64,000 nt of DNA from CAWAPS01 sp963783945 (GTDB lineage Bacteria; Actinomycetota; Acidimicrobiia; Acidimicrobiales; Palsa-688). The translations under genes and the position numbers were made by a program. The stretch is from the NCBI GenBank assembly GCA_963783945.1, contig CAWAPS010000019.1, positions 1,064,932 through 1,128,931 of the forward strand, read 5' to 3'. Below the pieces are notes generated by a model, which saw nothing but the letters and a program-made list of their open reading frames with translations, was not told the DNA's origin and ran no database searches. Below are positions 43,187 through 52,689 of the stretch, one piece after another; the first letter of the stretch is position 1; the number at the start of each line of letters is the position of its first letter.

Positions 43187-45904
43187 ATGAACTCGATTAT
43201 TCTCCGCCGCGGGTTCGGAGCTACCTTGTCGGCTCTCGTCGTGGCACTCCTCGTGGCGGGTGTAACCGGTGCGTCGCCGGCAGGCGCGACAGATCCGATC
43301 CCGACACCGTTCACCTGTGCGGTGTCGACTGATTTCTATCTCGTCGGCAGCCCTGCGCCTCCGGCTCTCTTCTCCTCGATAGAGACCTCGGGAGGGCCGC
43401 ACTTCGGGAGGCCCGTTTCCCTTTCCGGGACGACGTTCGCCTTGAACGCGCTTGGGTTCGATCCGGGCGACCACTTCCTCTACGCGATCGCGCAGAACTC
43501 CACCTTCGACCTGATGAAGATCGACAGCACCGGCCAGGTCACCGACGTGGGGGCCACGAACCTTCCTGGCGGCGGCTCGATCGATTACGCCGCCGGCGGA
43601 TTCGATGCGCAAGGGCGACTCTGGGTCGTGGGTGAGGGTGCGCCGTCGAACATGGTCGCCCAGTCGATCGACCCGGCGCACCCGACGGCGTTCACGACCC
43701 TGCATCTGAGCGCACAGATTCCGGCGATCGACTGGACCTACGACCAGGGCTTCATGTGGGGCCTCAACGGACCAGAACTCTTCCAGGTCGACCTCACGAC
43801 CGGCCAGGTCACCACGCACACCGTCGACGCTGTGCCCGAGGAGTCCTACAACGCGGCGTGGACGTATGCCAACGGTGATCTGGGCTTCCAGGAAACGGAT
43901 GGGGAGACAGCCGTTCGCATCACCGGCGTACCCGGCGGTCCGTTTGCGGCGACGACGACGACCGACACAGTCGCCTCCTCTACCGCCGACGGCACGAGCT
44001 GCGCCGCGTCGGTTTCGGTGGGCTCGACTCTCCCGGACGCGACCTTCGGCAGCGCGTACTCGAACCAGCTGAGCATCAGCGGCGGAACTTCGCCGTACAC
44101 CGTGACACAGACGGGCGGGACGCTTCCGACCGGACTCGCGCTCGCCTCGGACGGCACGCTCAGCGGCACCCCGACAGCGGCGGGCACCTTCACCTTCCAG
44201 GTGCAGGCGACGGACAGCAACGGCGTGACGAGCACCGAAGAGGTCACCGTGGACGTCCAGACGGCGCCGTTGCAGATCACCGCCTCCGACGGCTCAATGA
44301 CCTACGGGGGAACACCGCCCGCGATCACAGCCTCGTACTCGGGGTTCGTGAACGGAGATACCGCCTCGTCGCTGACAACCGCCCCGACGTGCTCCACGAC
44401 CGCCAGCCCGTCCTCCCCGGTGGGCGATTACCCGAGCTCGTGTACGGGCGCGGCCGACCCGAACTACGACATCAGCTACGTCGATGGCACCGTTCACGTC
44501 GGCGCGGCGGCGTTGCAGATCACCGCCTCCGACGGCTCAAGGACCTACGGGGGAACACCGCCCGCGATCACAGCCTCGTACTCGGGGTTCGTGAACGGAG
44601 ATACCGCCTCGTCGCTGACAACCGCCCCGACGTGCTCCACGACCGCCAGCCCGTCCTCCCCGGTGGGCGATTACCCGAGCTCGTGCACGGGCGCGGCCGA
44701 CCCGAACTACGACATCAGCTACGTCGATGGCACCGTTCACATCGGCGCGGCGGCATTGCAGATCACCGCCTCCGACGGCTCAATGACCTACGGGGGAACA
44801 CCGCCCGCGATCACAGCCTCGTACTCGGGGTTCGTGAACGGTGATACCGCCTCGTCGCTGACAACCGCCCCGACGTGCTCCACGACCGCGACCTCCTCTT
44901 CCCCGGTCGGGACGTACCCGAGCTCATGTACGGGCGCGGTCGACCCGAACTACACATCAGCTACGTCGAGTGGCACCGTTGGCGTGGATCCGGCGGCGTT
45001 GCAGATCACGCCGTCGAGTCCCTCCATGACCTACGGCGGGACAGTGCCAACGATCACGGCCTCGTACTCGGGGTTCGTGAACGGTGACACAGCCTCGTCG
45101 CTGACAACCGCCCCGACGTGCTCCACGACCGCGACCTCGTCGTCCCCGGTCGGGACGTACCCGAGCTCATGTACGGGCGCGGTCGACCCGAACTACACGA
45201 TCAGCTACACGGGCGGCACGGTGGCGGTGAATCCGGTGCCGTTGCAGATCACGGCGTCGAGTCCCTCCATGACCTACGGCGGGACAGTGCCAACGATCAC
45301 GGCCTCGTACTCGGGGTTCGTGAACGGTGACACAGCCTCGTCGCTGACAACCGCCCCGACGTGCTCCACGACCGCGACGTCAGCCTCGCCGGTCGGGACG
45401 TACCCGAGCACCTGCATCGGTGCGGTGGACGCGAACTACACCATCAGCTACGTGAACGGCACGGTGACCGTCAGCAGCAGGTCGTGTCCGCAGGTCAAGA
45501 ACAACGGCGGGCAGAACCTGCAGGGCGCCAACCTCGACGATTGCAACCTCACGGGCTACAACATGAGCGGCGACAACCTCCGAGGTGCGAGCCTCAAAGG
45601 CGCGATCCTGCAGAACGCGAATCTAAAAGGCGCGAACCTGCAGAACGCCAACCTGACGGGAGCGAACCTAAGAGGCGCGAACCTCGCGGGCGCCAACATG
45701 TCGCCGGCCAACCTGACCGGTGCCGACCTGACGAGCGCGAACCTCGCCGGGTCGAACCTGTCCAACGCCACCCTGACGAACGCGATTCTGACCGGTGCGA
45801 CGACAAGCGGGGCAAACATCTCGGGGATCATCTGGTCGAACACGACCTGTCCCGACGGCACGAACAGCGCCGCCCACGGCGGGACCTGCCTCGGCCACCT
45901 GTAA
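43187..45904 (+). CDS. Secreted repeat protein: propeller, Ig-like, five MBG repeats, pentapeptide tail
   Basis: A 905-residue exported protein. Signal peptide about 1-36 (LSALVVALLVAGVTGASPAG), a propeller-like domain to about 255 (FLYAIAQNSTFDLMKID), and a putative Ig domain about 270-360 (LPTGLALASDGTLSGTPTAA). Then five 81-residue MBG-type repeats about 362-766 (LQITASDGSMTYGGTPPAIT, ASYSGFVNGDTASSLTTAP), and a pentapeptide tail about 780-890 (ANLKGANLQNANLTGANLRG). Paired Cys in each repeat may be disulfides. Adhesion or matrix binding is inferred. ATG 43187 is chosen because it starts the signal peptide; the frame is open to 42968. Confidence 0.85.
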   Translation: MNSIILRRGFGATLSALVVALLVAGVTGASPAGATDPIPTPFTCAVSTDFYLVGSPAPPALFSSIETSGGPHFGRPVSLSGTTFALNALGFDPGDHFLYAIAQNSTFDLMKIDSTGQVTDVGATNLPGGGSIDYAAGGFDAQGRLWVVGEGAPSNMVAQSIDPAHPTAFTTLHLSAQIPAIDWTYDQGFMWGLNGPELFQVDLTTGQVTTHTVDAVPEESYNAAWTYANGDLGFQETDGETAVRITGVPGGPFAATTTTDTVASSTADGTSCAASVSVGSTLPDATFGSAYSNQLSISGGTSPYTVTQTGGTLPTGLALASDGTLSGTPTAAGTFTFQVQATDSNGVTSTEEVTVDVQTAPLQITASDGSMTYGGTPPAITASYSGFVNGDTASSLTTAPTCSTTASPSSPVGDYPSSCTGAADPNYDISYVDGTVHVGAAALQITASDGSRTYGGTPPAITASYSGFVNGDTASSLTTAPTCSTTASPSSPVGDYPSSCTGAADPNYDISYVDGTVHIGAAALQITASDGSMTYGGTPPAITASYSGFVNGDTASSLTTAPTCSTTATSSSPVGTYPSSCTGAVDPNYTSATSSGTVGVDPAALQITPSSPSMTYGGTVPTITASYSGFVNGDTASSLTTAPTCSTTATSSSPVGTYPSSCTGAVDPNYTISYTGGTVAVNPVPLQITASSPSMTYGGTVPTITASYSGFVNGDTASSLTTAPTCSTTATSASPVGTYPSTCIGAVDANYTISYVNGTVTVSSRSCPQVKNNGGQNLQGANLDDCNLTGYNMSGDNLRGASLKGAILQNANLKGANLQNANLTGANLRGANLAGANMSPANLTGADLTSANLAGSNLSNATLTNAILTGATTSGANISGIIWSNTTCPDGTNSAAHGGTCLGHL
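44270..45484 (+). repeat. Five 243-bp tandem repeats
   Basis: Unit starts (TTGCAGATCAC) fall at 44270, 44513, 44756, 44999 and 45242, exactly 243 bases apart. Units 1 and 2 are almost identical, as are 4 and 5, pointing to recent duplication. In unit 3 a lost base near 44953 and a gained base near 44970 shift about six codons, giving PNYTSATSSGTV in place of PNYDISYVDGTV. Confidence 0.93.
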
Positions 45905-46313
45905 CTGAAAGAGCGCCCTCTCACTCCATCACGCACCGAAGCTACGCAGCATTCTCGTGGGCGATGACCGGCTCGCGATCGTCGACTTTTGGCTGGCCAC
46001 GGTGCGCGACCCGGGCGCGAAACGGTCTGCCGCCGGGTGTCCCCACGAGTAGGGCGCTATGACGGAACGGAGCTCTGACATGAACGCCCCGTCCTGAAAC
46101 CGTCCTCGCTGCCGGTCGGGCACCGGTGGAGACGCCCGCATCCTAGTCAGGGCCGTTTCAGTCGGACCTGACCGAAAGCGCTGCGCCCACGGTCGCTTGG
46201 CGGGTGCGGGTAGTTGCTTCCGGGCTTCGAACGGTGGGGCGCTCCTTGGCGCAGCCTAGTTCCATGCGAGAAACGGCTGAAGGCGTCTGCGCACGGCCGC
46301 GTGGCCGCCCGGT
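45905..46313. other. No gene recognised
   Basis: Region downstream of the repeat protein. Short frames only. Confidence 0.5.
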
Positions 46314-46436
46314 TCGTGGCAGACGTATGAGCGGATCTCGCGCGAGCAAGGTTTGAAGGTGATGCTGGCGGCGAAGGAGTGCGGCGTCACGCTCCTCGAC
46401 GACGCGCGCCACTACGACGGGGATTTGCTGTGGTGA
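46314..46436 (+). pseudogene. Aldo/keto reductase N-terminal remnant
   Basis: The frame reads WQTYERISREQGLKVMLAAK then GVTLLDDARHYDGD and stops at 46434-46436. This resembles the region around the first barrel helix and the Asp-bearing strand of aldo/keto reductases (LDDARYDDE). The catalytic Tyr/Lys/His part is absent. Confidence 0.45.
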
Positions 46437-46620
46437 GCCCACCCGGCTTCGCCGGCACCGGACTGTGCCAAGCAGCGCAGCGACCCCAGCAGAGGAGCGA
46501 CGCTTCGAGGTCCGCCGGTGTGTCTGTAACACCGATCGGCCGTCAAAGATGTGGAGAAGGGCATCCGAGGTGGGTATTGCCCGCGAGCCTCGTGGGGATG
46601 GCGGAAGCACGGCCGCCGGG

Positions 46621-48981
46621 TCATAGCAGTTCGCTGGTGCTGTGGCGGGCGACTAGGGCTGCGACCTGGGCGCGGGTGGTGCAGTGGAGTTTCGTCAGGA
46701 TGTGACCGACGTGGGTGTCCACTGTGCGTTCGGCGATGAAGAGCTGCTGGGCTATGTGGCGATTGGTCAGGCCTTGGGCGATCAACTCGGCTACTTCGAG
46801 TTCTCGCCTGCTCAGAGCAAGGAGCCGGGGAGAGGCGCCAGTATTGCCGGTATCCCCCGCGGTGACCGTGGGGTATGGGATGGGCCATAGTGCCTCGGCG
46901 ATGTCCCCACCACGACCGGCTGCCCGGCCCGTGTTCCGTCCCTGCGTGAACCGCGCGGTGCCGAGTTCCTTCTCACAGGCGGCCGCCACCACCACCGCAC
47001 CCTGTTGCTGGTAGGGGAACAGTTCAGCGCCGGTGCGTTCGCAGAGACCCTCGGTCAACCCGACGAGTAACGCGCAGCGTTCCCAGTGGCCTCGGGCCGC
47101 CTCGGCGGCCGCCAGCAGGTTCGACGCGTACAGCAGTCCCCAGTTATCGGGCAGCGTTTGGAAGCCACGGATGGCCTCGGTGAGTGATTCGACGGCTTCA
47201 TCGGGAGCGGCTTGCTGGACGAAACAGTCGCCGAGGACGGTCAGCCCGTAGGCGACGCCCCGAAGGTCTCCCGCCTCTTCGAACACTGCGACGCTTGACT
47301 CGAGCAGGCGGACGGCCCGTTCGAGGTCGCCGAGGACGGAGGCACCGAATCCCCACAGGTACTGGGCGAAGCCCTGATGCCACCGGCTGCCGCACCGCTG
47401 GGCCACTTCGAGACCACGGGCGAATGCCTCTTCGGCGCCGATCACATCGCCCTCAATTATGCGGGCATTGCCCAAATGGGTCCAGGCTCGCGCCAGTCCC
47501 TGGAGGTTCTCGACGTGCTCGTAGGCCTGAACACTCTCCTCGAACAGCCTCGTGGCCCTCGGGTGGTTGCCCGAGACAGCTGTGATCACCCCCAGCCCGT
47601 TGAGGGCCTCGGCTCGGGCCGCTGTGGTCTCTCGGGCCCGATCGAGGGCGTCGCTGAGCCAGTCGACTGCCTCTGTGAGGCGCCCGCGGATGTGCCAGAA
47701 CTCCCACAACCCGGCGGACATGGCCAACCCGAGCCCGGCCCTGCTGGGGTGCTGGTCACACCAGACTCGGGCGGCCCGAATGTTGGCATCCTCCCGCTCT
47801 AAGAGACGGGCCCAGCCGGCCTGATCAGGGCCGCGCAGACGCGGTCCTGATCCGGCAGCCAACTGGGCGAAGTGTTCGGCGTGGCGGCGGCTGAACTGGT
47901 CGTGCTCCCCGGAATCGACCAACCGCTGGCCCGCGAAGACCCTGATCGTCTCCAGCAGTCGGTAGCGGCTGTCCGGTCCGGACTGATCGACGTCCACCAA
48001 GGACTTGTCCACTAGCTGGGCTATCACGCCCGCCACCTGGGTGTCGGCGATCGGCGGGCTGCCGACCACCGCCTCGGCGGCGTCCAAGGACCAGCCGCCG
48101 GCGAACACCGCGACCCGCCGGAACAGCGCCTGTTCGACGTCGTCGAGCAGCTGATAGCTCCACTCGACCGAGGCCTGCAGGGTTTGGTGGCGGGCGGGGC
48201 CGGAACCCCCCGCGGCGAGAAGGTCAAAACGGCCGGAGATGCGCTGGGCGATTTCGGGCAGGCTCAACGCCGACATCCGGGCGGCGGCCAACTCCAAGGC
48301 CAAGGGGATGCCGTCGAGGCGATAGCAGATCTGGGTGACGGGGGCCACGTCGTCGGGCGTCATCACAAATCCGGGGCGGGCGGAGCGAGCCCGATCCAAA
48401 AACAGCGCCACTGCCTCGTAATCCTGAATGTCCTCCACGTTGGTGGGGCGGTCCGGCCAGGGAAACGACAGAGAAGGCACCCGCCAGGTGATCTCACCGG
48501 GCACCCCCAGACTCTCCCGGCTGGTGATCAGCACCGCAACCGAGCCGCAACGCGACAACAGGAACGAGACCAAAGCGGCACAGCCGACCTTCAGATGCTC
48601 GCAGTTGTCCAACACCACCAGTCGACGTTGCGCCCGCAGCCGGGCGACCAGGCGGTCCTCAATGGTCGTATCCCCCCACTCCTCCAGATCCAACGACCGG
48701 GCCAGGGTGGCCGGCAGCGACGCCGCCTCTCGGACCGGGGCCAGGTCGACCAGGTCGACACCATCGTCGAAACCGGCGGCCGCGCCGGCCGCCACCTCCA
48801 CTGCCAGGCGGGTCTTGCCCACCCCGCCCGCTCCGACCAGGGTCACCAGGCGGTTTGTGGCCACCAGCTCGGCCACGTCGGCCCGTTCCTGGCGGCGGCC
48901 GATGAACCCGCTCAGAGGAAGCGGAAGCCTCTCCGGCCATCGGGCCGGGACGCCTTCAGTGGGCAAGCCCTGCGATGTCAT
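46621..48981 (-). CDS. LuxR-family regulator with NB-ARC-like ATPase and TPRs
   Basis: A 786-residue regulator. ATPase domain about 20-300: P-loop LVGAGGVGKTRLAVEVA, Walker-B-like RRLVVLDNCEHL, TSRESLGVPGEITWRV, YRLDGIPLALELAAARM. The middle (about 370-650) is helical TPR-like repeats (ALNGLGVITAVSGNHPRATR). The C-terminal LuxR HTH (about 720-780) reads LSRRELEVAELIAQGLTNRH, AERTVDTHVGHILTKL. Such signal-responsive ATPases often switch on secondary or catabolic genes. ATG 48981 follows GGGGGG; the open frame upstream to 49071 is not family-like. No target operon is evident. Confidence 0.92.
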   Translation of the reverse strand: MTSQGLPTEGVPARWPERLPLPLSGFIGRRQERADVAELVATNRLVTLVGAGGVGKTRLAVEVAAGAAAGFDDGVDLVDLAPVREAASLPATLARSLDLEEWGDTTIEDRLVARLRAQRRLVVLDNCEHLKVGCAALVSFLLSRCGSVAVLITSRESLGVPGEITWRVPSLSFPWPDRPTNVEDIQDYEAVALFLDRARSARPGFVMTPDDVAPVTQICYRLDGIPLALELAAARMSALSLPEIAQRISGRFDLLAAGGSGPARHQTLQASVEWSYQLLDDVEQALFRRVAVFAGGWSLDAAEAVVGSPPIADTQVAGVIAQLVDKSLVDVDQSGPDSRYRLLETIRVFAGQRLVDSGEHDQFSRRHAEHFAQLAAGSGPRLRGPDQAGWARLLEREDANIRAARVWCDQHPSRAGLGLAMSAGLWEFWHIRGRLTEAVDWLSDALDRARETTAARAEALNGLGVITAVSGNHPRATRLFEESVQAYEHVENLQGLARAWTHLGNARIIEGDVIGAEEAFARGLEVAQRCGSRWHQGFAQYLWGFGASVLGDLERAVRLLESSVAVFEEAGDLRGVAYGLTVLGDCFVQQAAPDEAVESLTEAIRGFQTLPDNWGLLYASNLLAAAEAARGHWERCALLVGLTEGLCERTGAELFPYQQQGAVVVAAACEKELGTARFTQGRNTGRAAGRGGDIAEALWPIPYPTVTAGDTGNTGASPRLLALSRRELEVAELIAQGLTNRHIAQQLFIAERTVDTHVGHILTKLHCTTRAQVAALVARHSTSELL

Positions 48982-49526
48982 CGCACGCCCCCCTTTCTCG
49001 ACCCCAAGCACAACGACTGAGGACACGATACCCAACCCGTTAACAAAGCCGCTAACGCCGCATCGCCGCACCGTGGTGCCGGAGTCCTGAGGAGCACATC
49101 ACATATCCGGAAATACGCCTTTCACCGATGCGGATCCGCCACCCAGTTCGGCCCTTAACCACGTCCGACGCTGATTCGGCTCGGACCGCGACGTCATTAT
49201 CGACCGATCCTGGAATTCAGCTTCCCCCTCGACGAGCGAGTTAGTCGCCGTCGACGACGGAGGAAGTCGGGCTGACCACTCCTCCAAAAGCCGGGGCCCG
49301 GCGGTGGCGGACGATCTGAGCGCGTTGAACGGCCTGGTCCAACTGGCGTTCGTGAACCAGGGCGTCCTCGGGCGTATCGCTCCAGTCGAAACGTGGTGTC
49401 CATTCGATGGCCTTGGCGCGCACAGAGGCCGCGGCCGCCCGGGCGCAGGTGCAGGAAACGCCTCTTCGAACAGGCTAAAGATCAGTCCAGCCTGGTCGAG
49501 CTATTGCCCGCTGGATGTGCGGTCGA
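48982..49526. other. No clear gene; coding-like scrap
   Basis: A minus frame near 49250-49440 reads AKAIEWTPRFDWSDTPEDAL and looks coding, ending at a TAA near 49241, but no family was recognised. Another minus frame ends ASVKGVFPDM over the repeat at 49107-49131. Confidence 0.4.
49107..49131. repeat. 25-base repeat, copy 2
   Basis: Near copy of 41520-41544 in the same orientation (CCGGAAATACGCC start, CACCGATGC end), with two single-base indels. The surrounding sequence does not match. Confidence 0.55.
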
Positions 49527-50645
49527 TCAGTCGGTGACCAGGTCACCAAGACCGAAGAACTCGACGAACAGATCTATGTTTAGGTGACTGCCTTTGATAT
49601 CAGCGACTGCCTCTCGGCCGACAATGTGGTCGGCGCCGGGAAACTGGCCTGCCCCACCTGAAGGACCCATCGGAATCAAGATTCCTGTCCCTGCCCGTTT
49701 GTACTCGGCGAGCTCAGAGCGTCCATCTGCCAGAGCCTTGATGTTGTTGACGATGATCTCTGCTTGGCTGAGGGCGAAACCGGCGATGTTAACGTCGGCT
49801 GTCGATACATCGCCTAAGGCGAAAATGTTACGGTGGCCTGTTACCTGCAGCGAGGGCGACACTTCGACATACCCGTCGGGACGGCGCGCCGGCGCCAGAG
49901 CTTCACCGAGGTACTCACTGTTGGGGGTGATACCGAAACAGCGGAACCAGATGTCAGCGGTGACCTCGCCACCGTCCTGACTTATGACAGTGAATGTAGC
50001 CAGCTCACCGGGATCGGTCGGAGGTAGAGCCGGCAACCCGCTACCGAGACGGATCTCGACTCCGAGTGCTTCGAGCTGATGACGTAACTCGGTTCTGAGC
50101 TCGTCACTGTACGGGCCAGTCAGTAGCTCGTTTGCCCCGTCGAGCAGGATGACCGACTTGTCGGTCCATCTGTGGCCGATCTCTCCGGCCAGTTCGATAC
50201 CGACGGGGCCGGCCCCGACTAGCAGTATCCGCTTCGCTCGAGCGAGGGACTGATGGCCGGCGAGGACCTTCTCCCGAGTGCGGTCGCTGTCCACGAGGTC
50301 GGTCTTGGCAGGAAAGGGATAGTTCGAACCACTGGCCAGGACTATGTAGTCGGCGGTTATCTCTTCACCCGAGCTGGTCACGACCCGACCGGAATCTACC
50401 AGGACGGCACGATCTCGGACGACGCGTCCATGAGTAAGCAGCTTGTGGTACGGGAAGAAGATTTTCGACAGCCACGAGGGGTTGACGAAGGCGCGGAGGG
50501 CGGCCACGTTATACATGAACGCGTCCTTGGGTTCTACCAGTACCACGTAGCTCGAACCGTCGAGGGCCTTTGCGACCGCTGTTCCGGCGAAGCCTCCACC
50601 GACCACAACGACCGTCGGGCGATAGCCTTGGTTGGTCACGCTCAT
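49527..50645 (-). CDS. NDH2/AIF-like FAD-dependent oxidoreductase
   Basis: A 372-residue two-dinucleotide-fold flavoprotein. The FAD motif VVVVGGGFAGTAVAKAL is near residue 11, VLASGSNYPFP closes the first FAD part, the NAD(P)H motif RILLVGAGPVGIELAGEI is near 139, and HRNIFALGDVS is the second FAD motif. No redox Cys pair is seen, so it belongs with NDH2/AIF-like enzymes rather than disulfide reductases. There is no C-terminal membrane helix. It lies 71 bases after the MBL-fold gene on the same strand. Confidence 0.9.
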   Translation of the reverse strand: MSVTNQGYRPTVVVVGGGFAGTAVAKALDGSSYVVLVEPKDAFMYNVAALRAFVNPSWLSKIFFPYHKLLTHGRVVRDRAVLVDSGRVVTSSGEEITADYIVLASGSNYPFPAKTDLVDSDRTREKVLAGHQSLARAKRILLVGAGPVGIELAGEIGHRWTDKSVILLDGANELLTGPYSDELRTELRHQLEALGVEIRLGSGLPALPPTDPGELATFTVISQDGGEVTADIWFRCFGITPNSEYLGEALAPARRPDGYVEVSPSLQVTGHRNIFALGDVSTADVNIAGFALSQAEIIVNNIKALADGRSELAEYKRAGTGILIPMGPSGGAGQFPGADHIVGREAVADIKGSHLNIDLFVEFFGLGDLVTD

Positions 50646-50716
50646 TGCCCATCCGGCTTCGTAGACATCATAAGACGACGTTAGGGGCCCTTAAGATGAA
50701 GAAATGTCGTGGCTAG

Positions 50717-51529
50717 TTACCCGGCCATGGATTGCAACAGCACATCCAGGAGATTGGGTGGCAGCTCAGGGACTTGTGACGGGGCGCCCGCCAGCTTGCG
50801 GGTACGCTCGAAAATGTCGGTGATCTGATTTCCGCGCAGTACCGGAGCGTGAGCGCTCAGCCATGTCGTCACAGGCAATGAAGCAGTCTCCTTGAGGAGG
50901 GTGTCGAACCGGGCGGGATCGACCAGCGGTAGCCAGGGCGTATGGCCCTGATTGAGCATGGCGAAGGTGGCCTCGAAGAAGTCCGGCGGAACGTCTCCGG
51001 CTTCCAATGTTTCGCCGGGGACGCCGACGAAAAAGGCGTCGGCTCCCCACATGACGCCCGATTTGGTGTCGAAGATACCTCGGGTGGTGGGGGAGTCATA
51101 GAGGGGCGGATGGACGAACTGGAGCGTCCGGTCCGGTAGCTGCATGGCCTCGGTGTCACCGATCCAGACGCTGCGGTCGAGCGGGAAGGAGACACTGCCG
51201 AGGAGTCGGGTCGCGATCGAAAGAGAGCTGACGAGCTTGGCATTGGGGCAGAGCTCGAGGATGGCCGAGGCATTGCCGATGTGGTCGTGGTCAGCATGGC
51301 TCAGAATCACCCAACGAAGGTCATTCGGTTCGAGAACGCTGAAGACGGACTTCAGCCAGTCTTCGCGAGCGCCCACGCACCCGGTATCGATGAGGACCGG
51401 CTCCACGCCGCGGATGACCATGGTGTGGATGGGAAGGATCGAAGGTGGCCACTTGTCGAGGAAGGTCGGGATCAGGTACGTGTCCTGGGTGACCTCGTAA
51501 GGTGCCGTTACTGAGAGCTTGTTTAGCAT
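50717..51529 (-). CDS. Metallo-beta-lactamase-fold hydrolase
   Basis: A 270-residue MBL-fold protein. Metal motif SHADHDHIGNA (HxDHDH variant of HxHxDH) lies at about 78-88, with later metal ligands in WGADAFF and SAHAPVLRG. The opening PPSILPIHTMVIRGVEPVLI and DTGCVG strands are typical of the flavodiiron-like or hydrolase branch. ATG 51529 follows AAAGGACG; the open frame upstream is 13 residues longer. It precedes the flavoprotein gene by 71 bases; an MBL/flavoprotein pair may handle redox or NO/O2 stress, which is only an inference. Confidence 0.87.
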   Translation of the reverse strand: MLNKLSVTAPYEVTQDTYLIPTFLDKWPPSILPIHTMVIRGVEPVLIDTGCVGAREDWLKSVFSVLEPNDLRWVILSHADHDHIGNASAILELCPNAKLVSSLSIATRLLGSVSFPLDRSVWIGDTEAMQLPDRTLQFVHPPLYDSPTTRGIFDTKSGVMWGADAFFVGVPGETLEAGDVPPDFFEATFAMLNQGHTPWLPLVDPARFDTLLKETASLPVTTWLSAHAPVLRGNQITDIFERTRKLAGAPSQVPELPPNLLDVLLQSMAG

Positions 51530-51731
51530 TGGTCGTCCTTTGTCCTGCCGAGCAGGCTCTGTGTCCACTATTCAGGGATCGGTAGAGCGATGCTTAACAC
51601 AAGACCCCGGCAGGAGCAAGTGCCCCCAACCGGTCTTCGGCTATTGGGCGAAGGAAGGTCGGCGTCGTGACCAAGGTTTGATTTCCGTTGTCACGCCGAG
51701 GTTGCGTGATGTTAAGCGGCTCTCCGGTGTT

Positions 51732-51830
51732 TTAGGAGGGTGTGATCATTGGGAATAGCAACCAGTCGGGGTGTCCGGCGTAGAGGAGTATGCGGATTCT
51801 GTAGTGGCGGAAGTTGGTGAAGTCGATCGC
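51732..51830 (-). mobile_element. Transposase C-terminal remnant (ISL3-like)
   Basis: The frame reads AIDFTNFRHYRIRILLYAGH then PDWLLFPMITPS and stops at 51732-51734. The F-x-N-F-x-x-Y-R-x-R-x-L-L pattern matches the tail of ISL3-type DDE transposases in actinomycetes, by memory. About 32 residues remain. Confidence 0.45.
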
Positions 51831-52689
51831 CAGGGACGACACCGAGTCCTGGCTAGCCTTCGCCTATAACCGGCATGCTATGGAATGCAGTGGACACGGC
51901 CGTGCTATCACGCGGGTGGGCCGCAACGTCGGGCACCCTCCCAGCACCGACTATGAGGCCCTCGCCACACTCAACCAGCAACGCACCTACGGCGTGGCCA
52001 TGATCTCCGCTCCCGTGTTCGGACCGTAAGGACATGCCCTCCTCTCCCTCATCCTCCGTGGCATACAAGGCGCCCTGACGGGAAAGGGGTGATCGGGCTC
52101 GGTGCCCAGATCCGGAACGCCGGACTCCTCGTTGCCCGCCGCAGCGGGGGCCAAGCCCCGGCTCGCTAACGTCCTGCCGACGCCGACAGCGCCTCTGTAC
52201 AGCCAGGTCGCAGACTGGTCTGCCTTGACGCTCTGTAGGGCTGCTCGATCGAGGCGGTTGTGACGCGAGGCGGAAGACCCTGAGATTCAGATAGTTGATG
52301 CTGGCTCGTTCGTCTCGTGGTAGCGGTGGGCGCCGGCCAGACTGACGTCGGGTTTACGAACCAACCGGTTGACGACTGTCGACCCATCTCCCGGCTGCTC
52401 CCGCGAACGCGCCAAGGTGGCGGCCGTCGACTGCCACAGGCAGTGCTTCGTTCACCTGTCCTCGCCGGAGAGGGCATCGCTCACCTCAGCCCCCCGAAGC
52501 AGCGAACAACTTGCCGACGGCAGTCTGTGCGGGCCCTCGCGCTCATAGATGGCGAGGTAGGGTCGGGCTGCTTCAGCAGGCCTTCAGCGCGCTGCTCGGG
52601 ACGGCGGCCCACTACGCTCGCAAATGTCTGTCGCCGTTTGCCCCAACCGGGTCCTCGCCTCGCCGAACGGGCAGCGGACAGTAGGTTCC
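51831..52689. other. No gene recognised
   Basis: About 860 bases of short frames on both strands; none matches a family I know. Together with the transposase tail at 51732 it looks like element debris. Confidence 0.45.

Noticed and set aside
44270..45484. Regular repeats as a CRISPR array
   Set aside because: Units are 243 bases, in frame and encode a protein; there are no short repeats with unique spacers.
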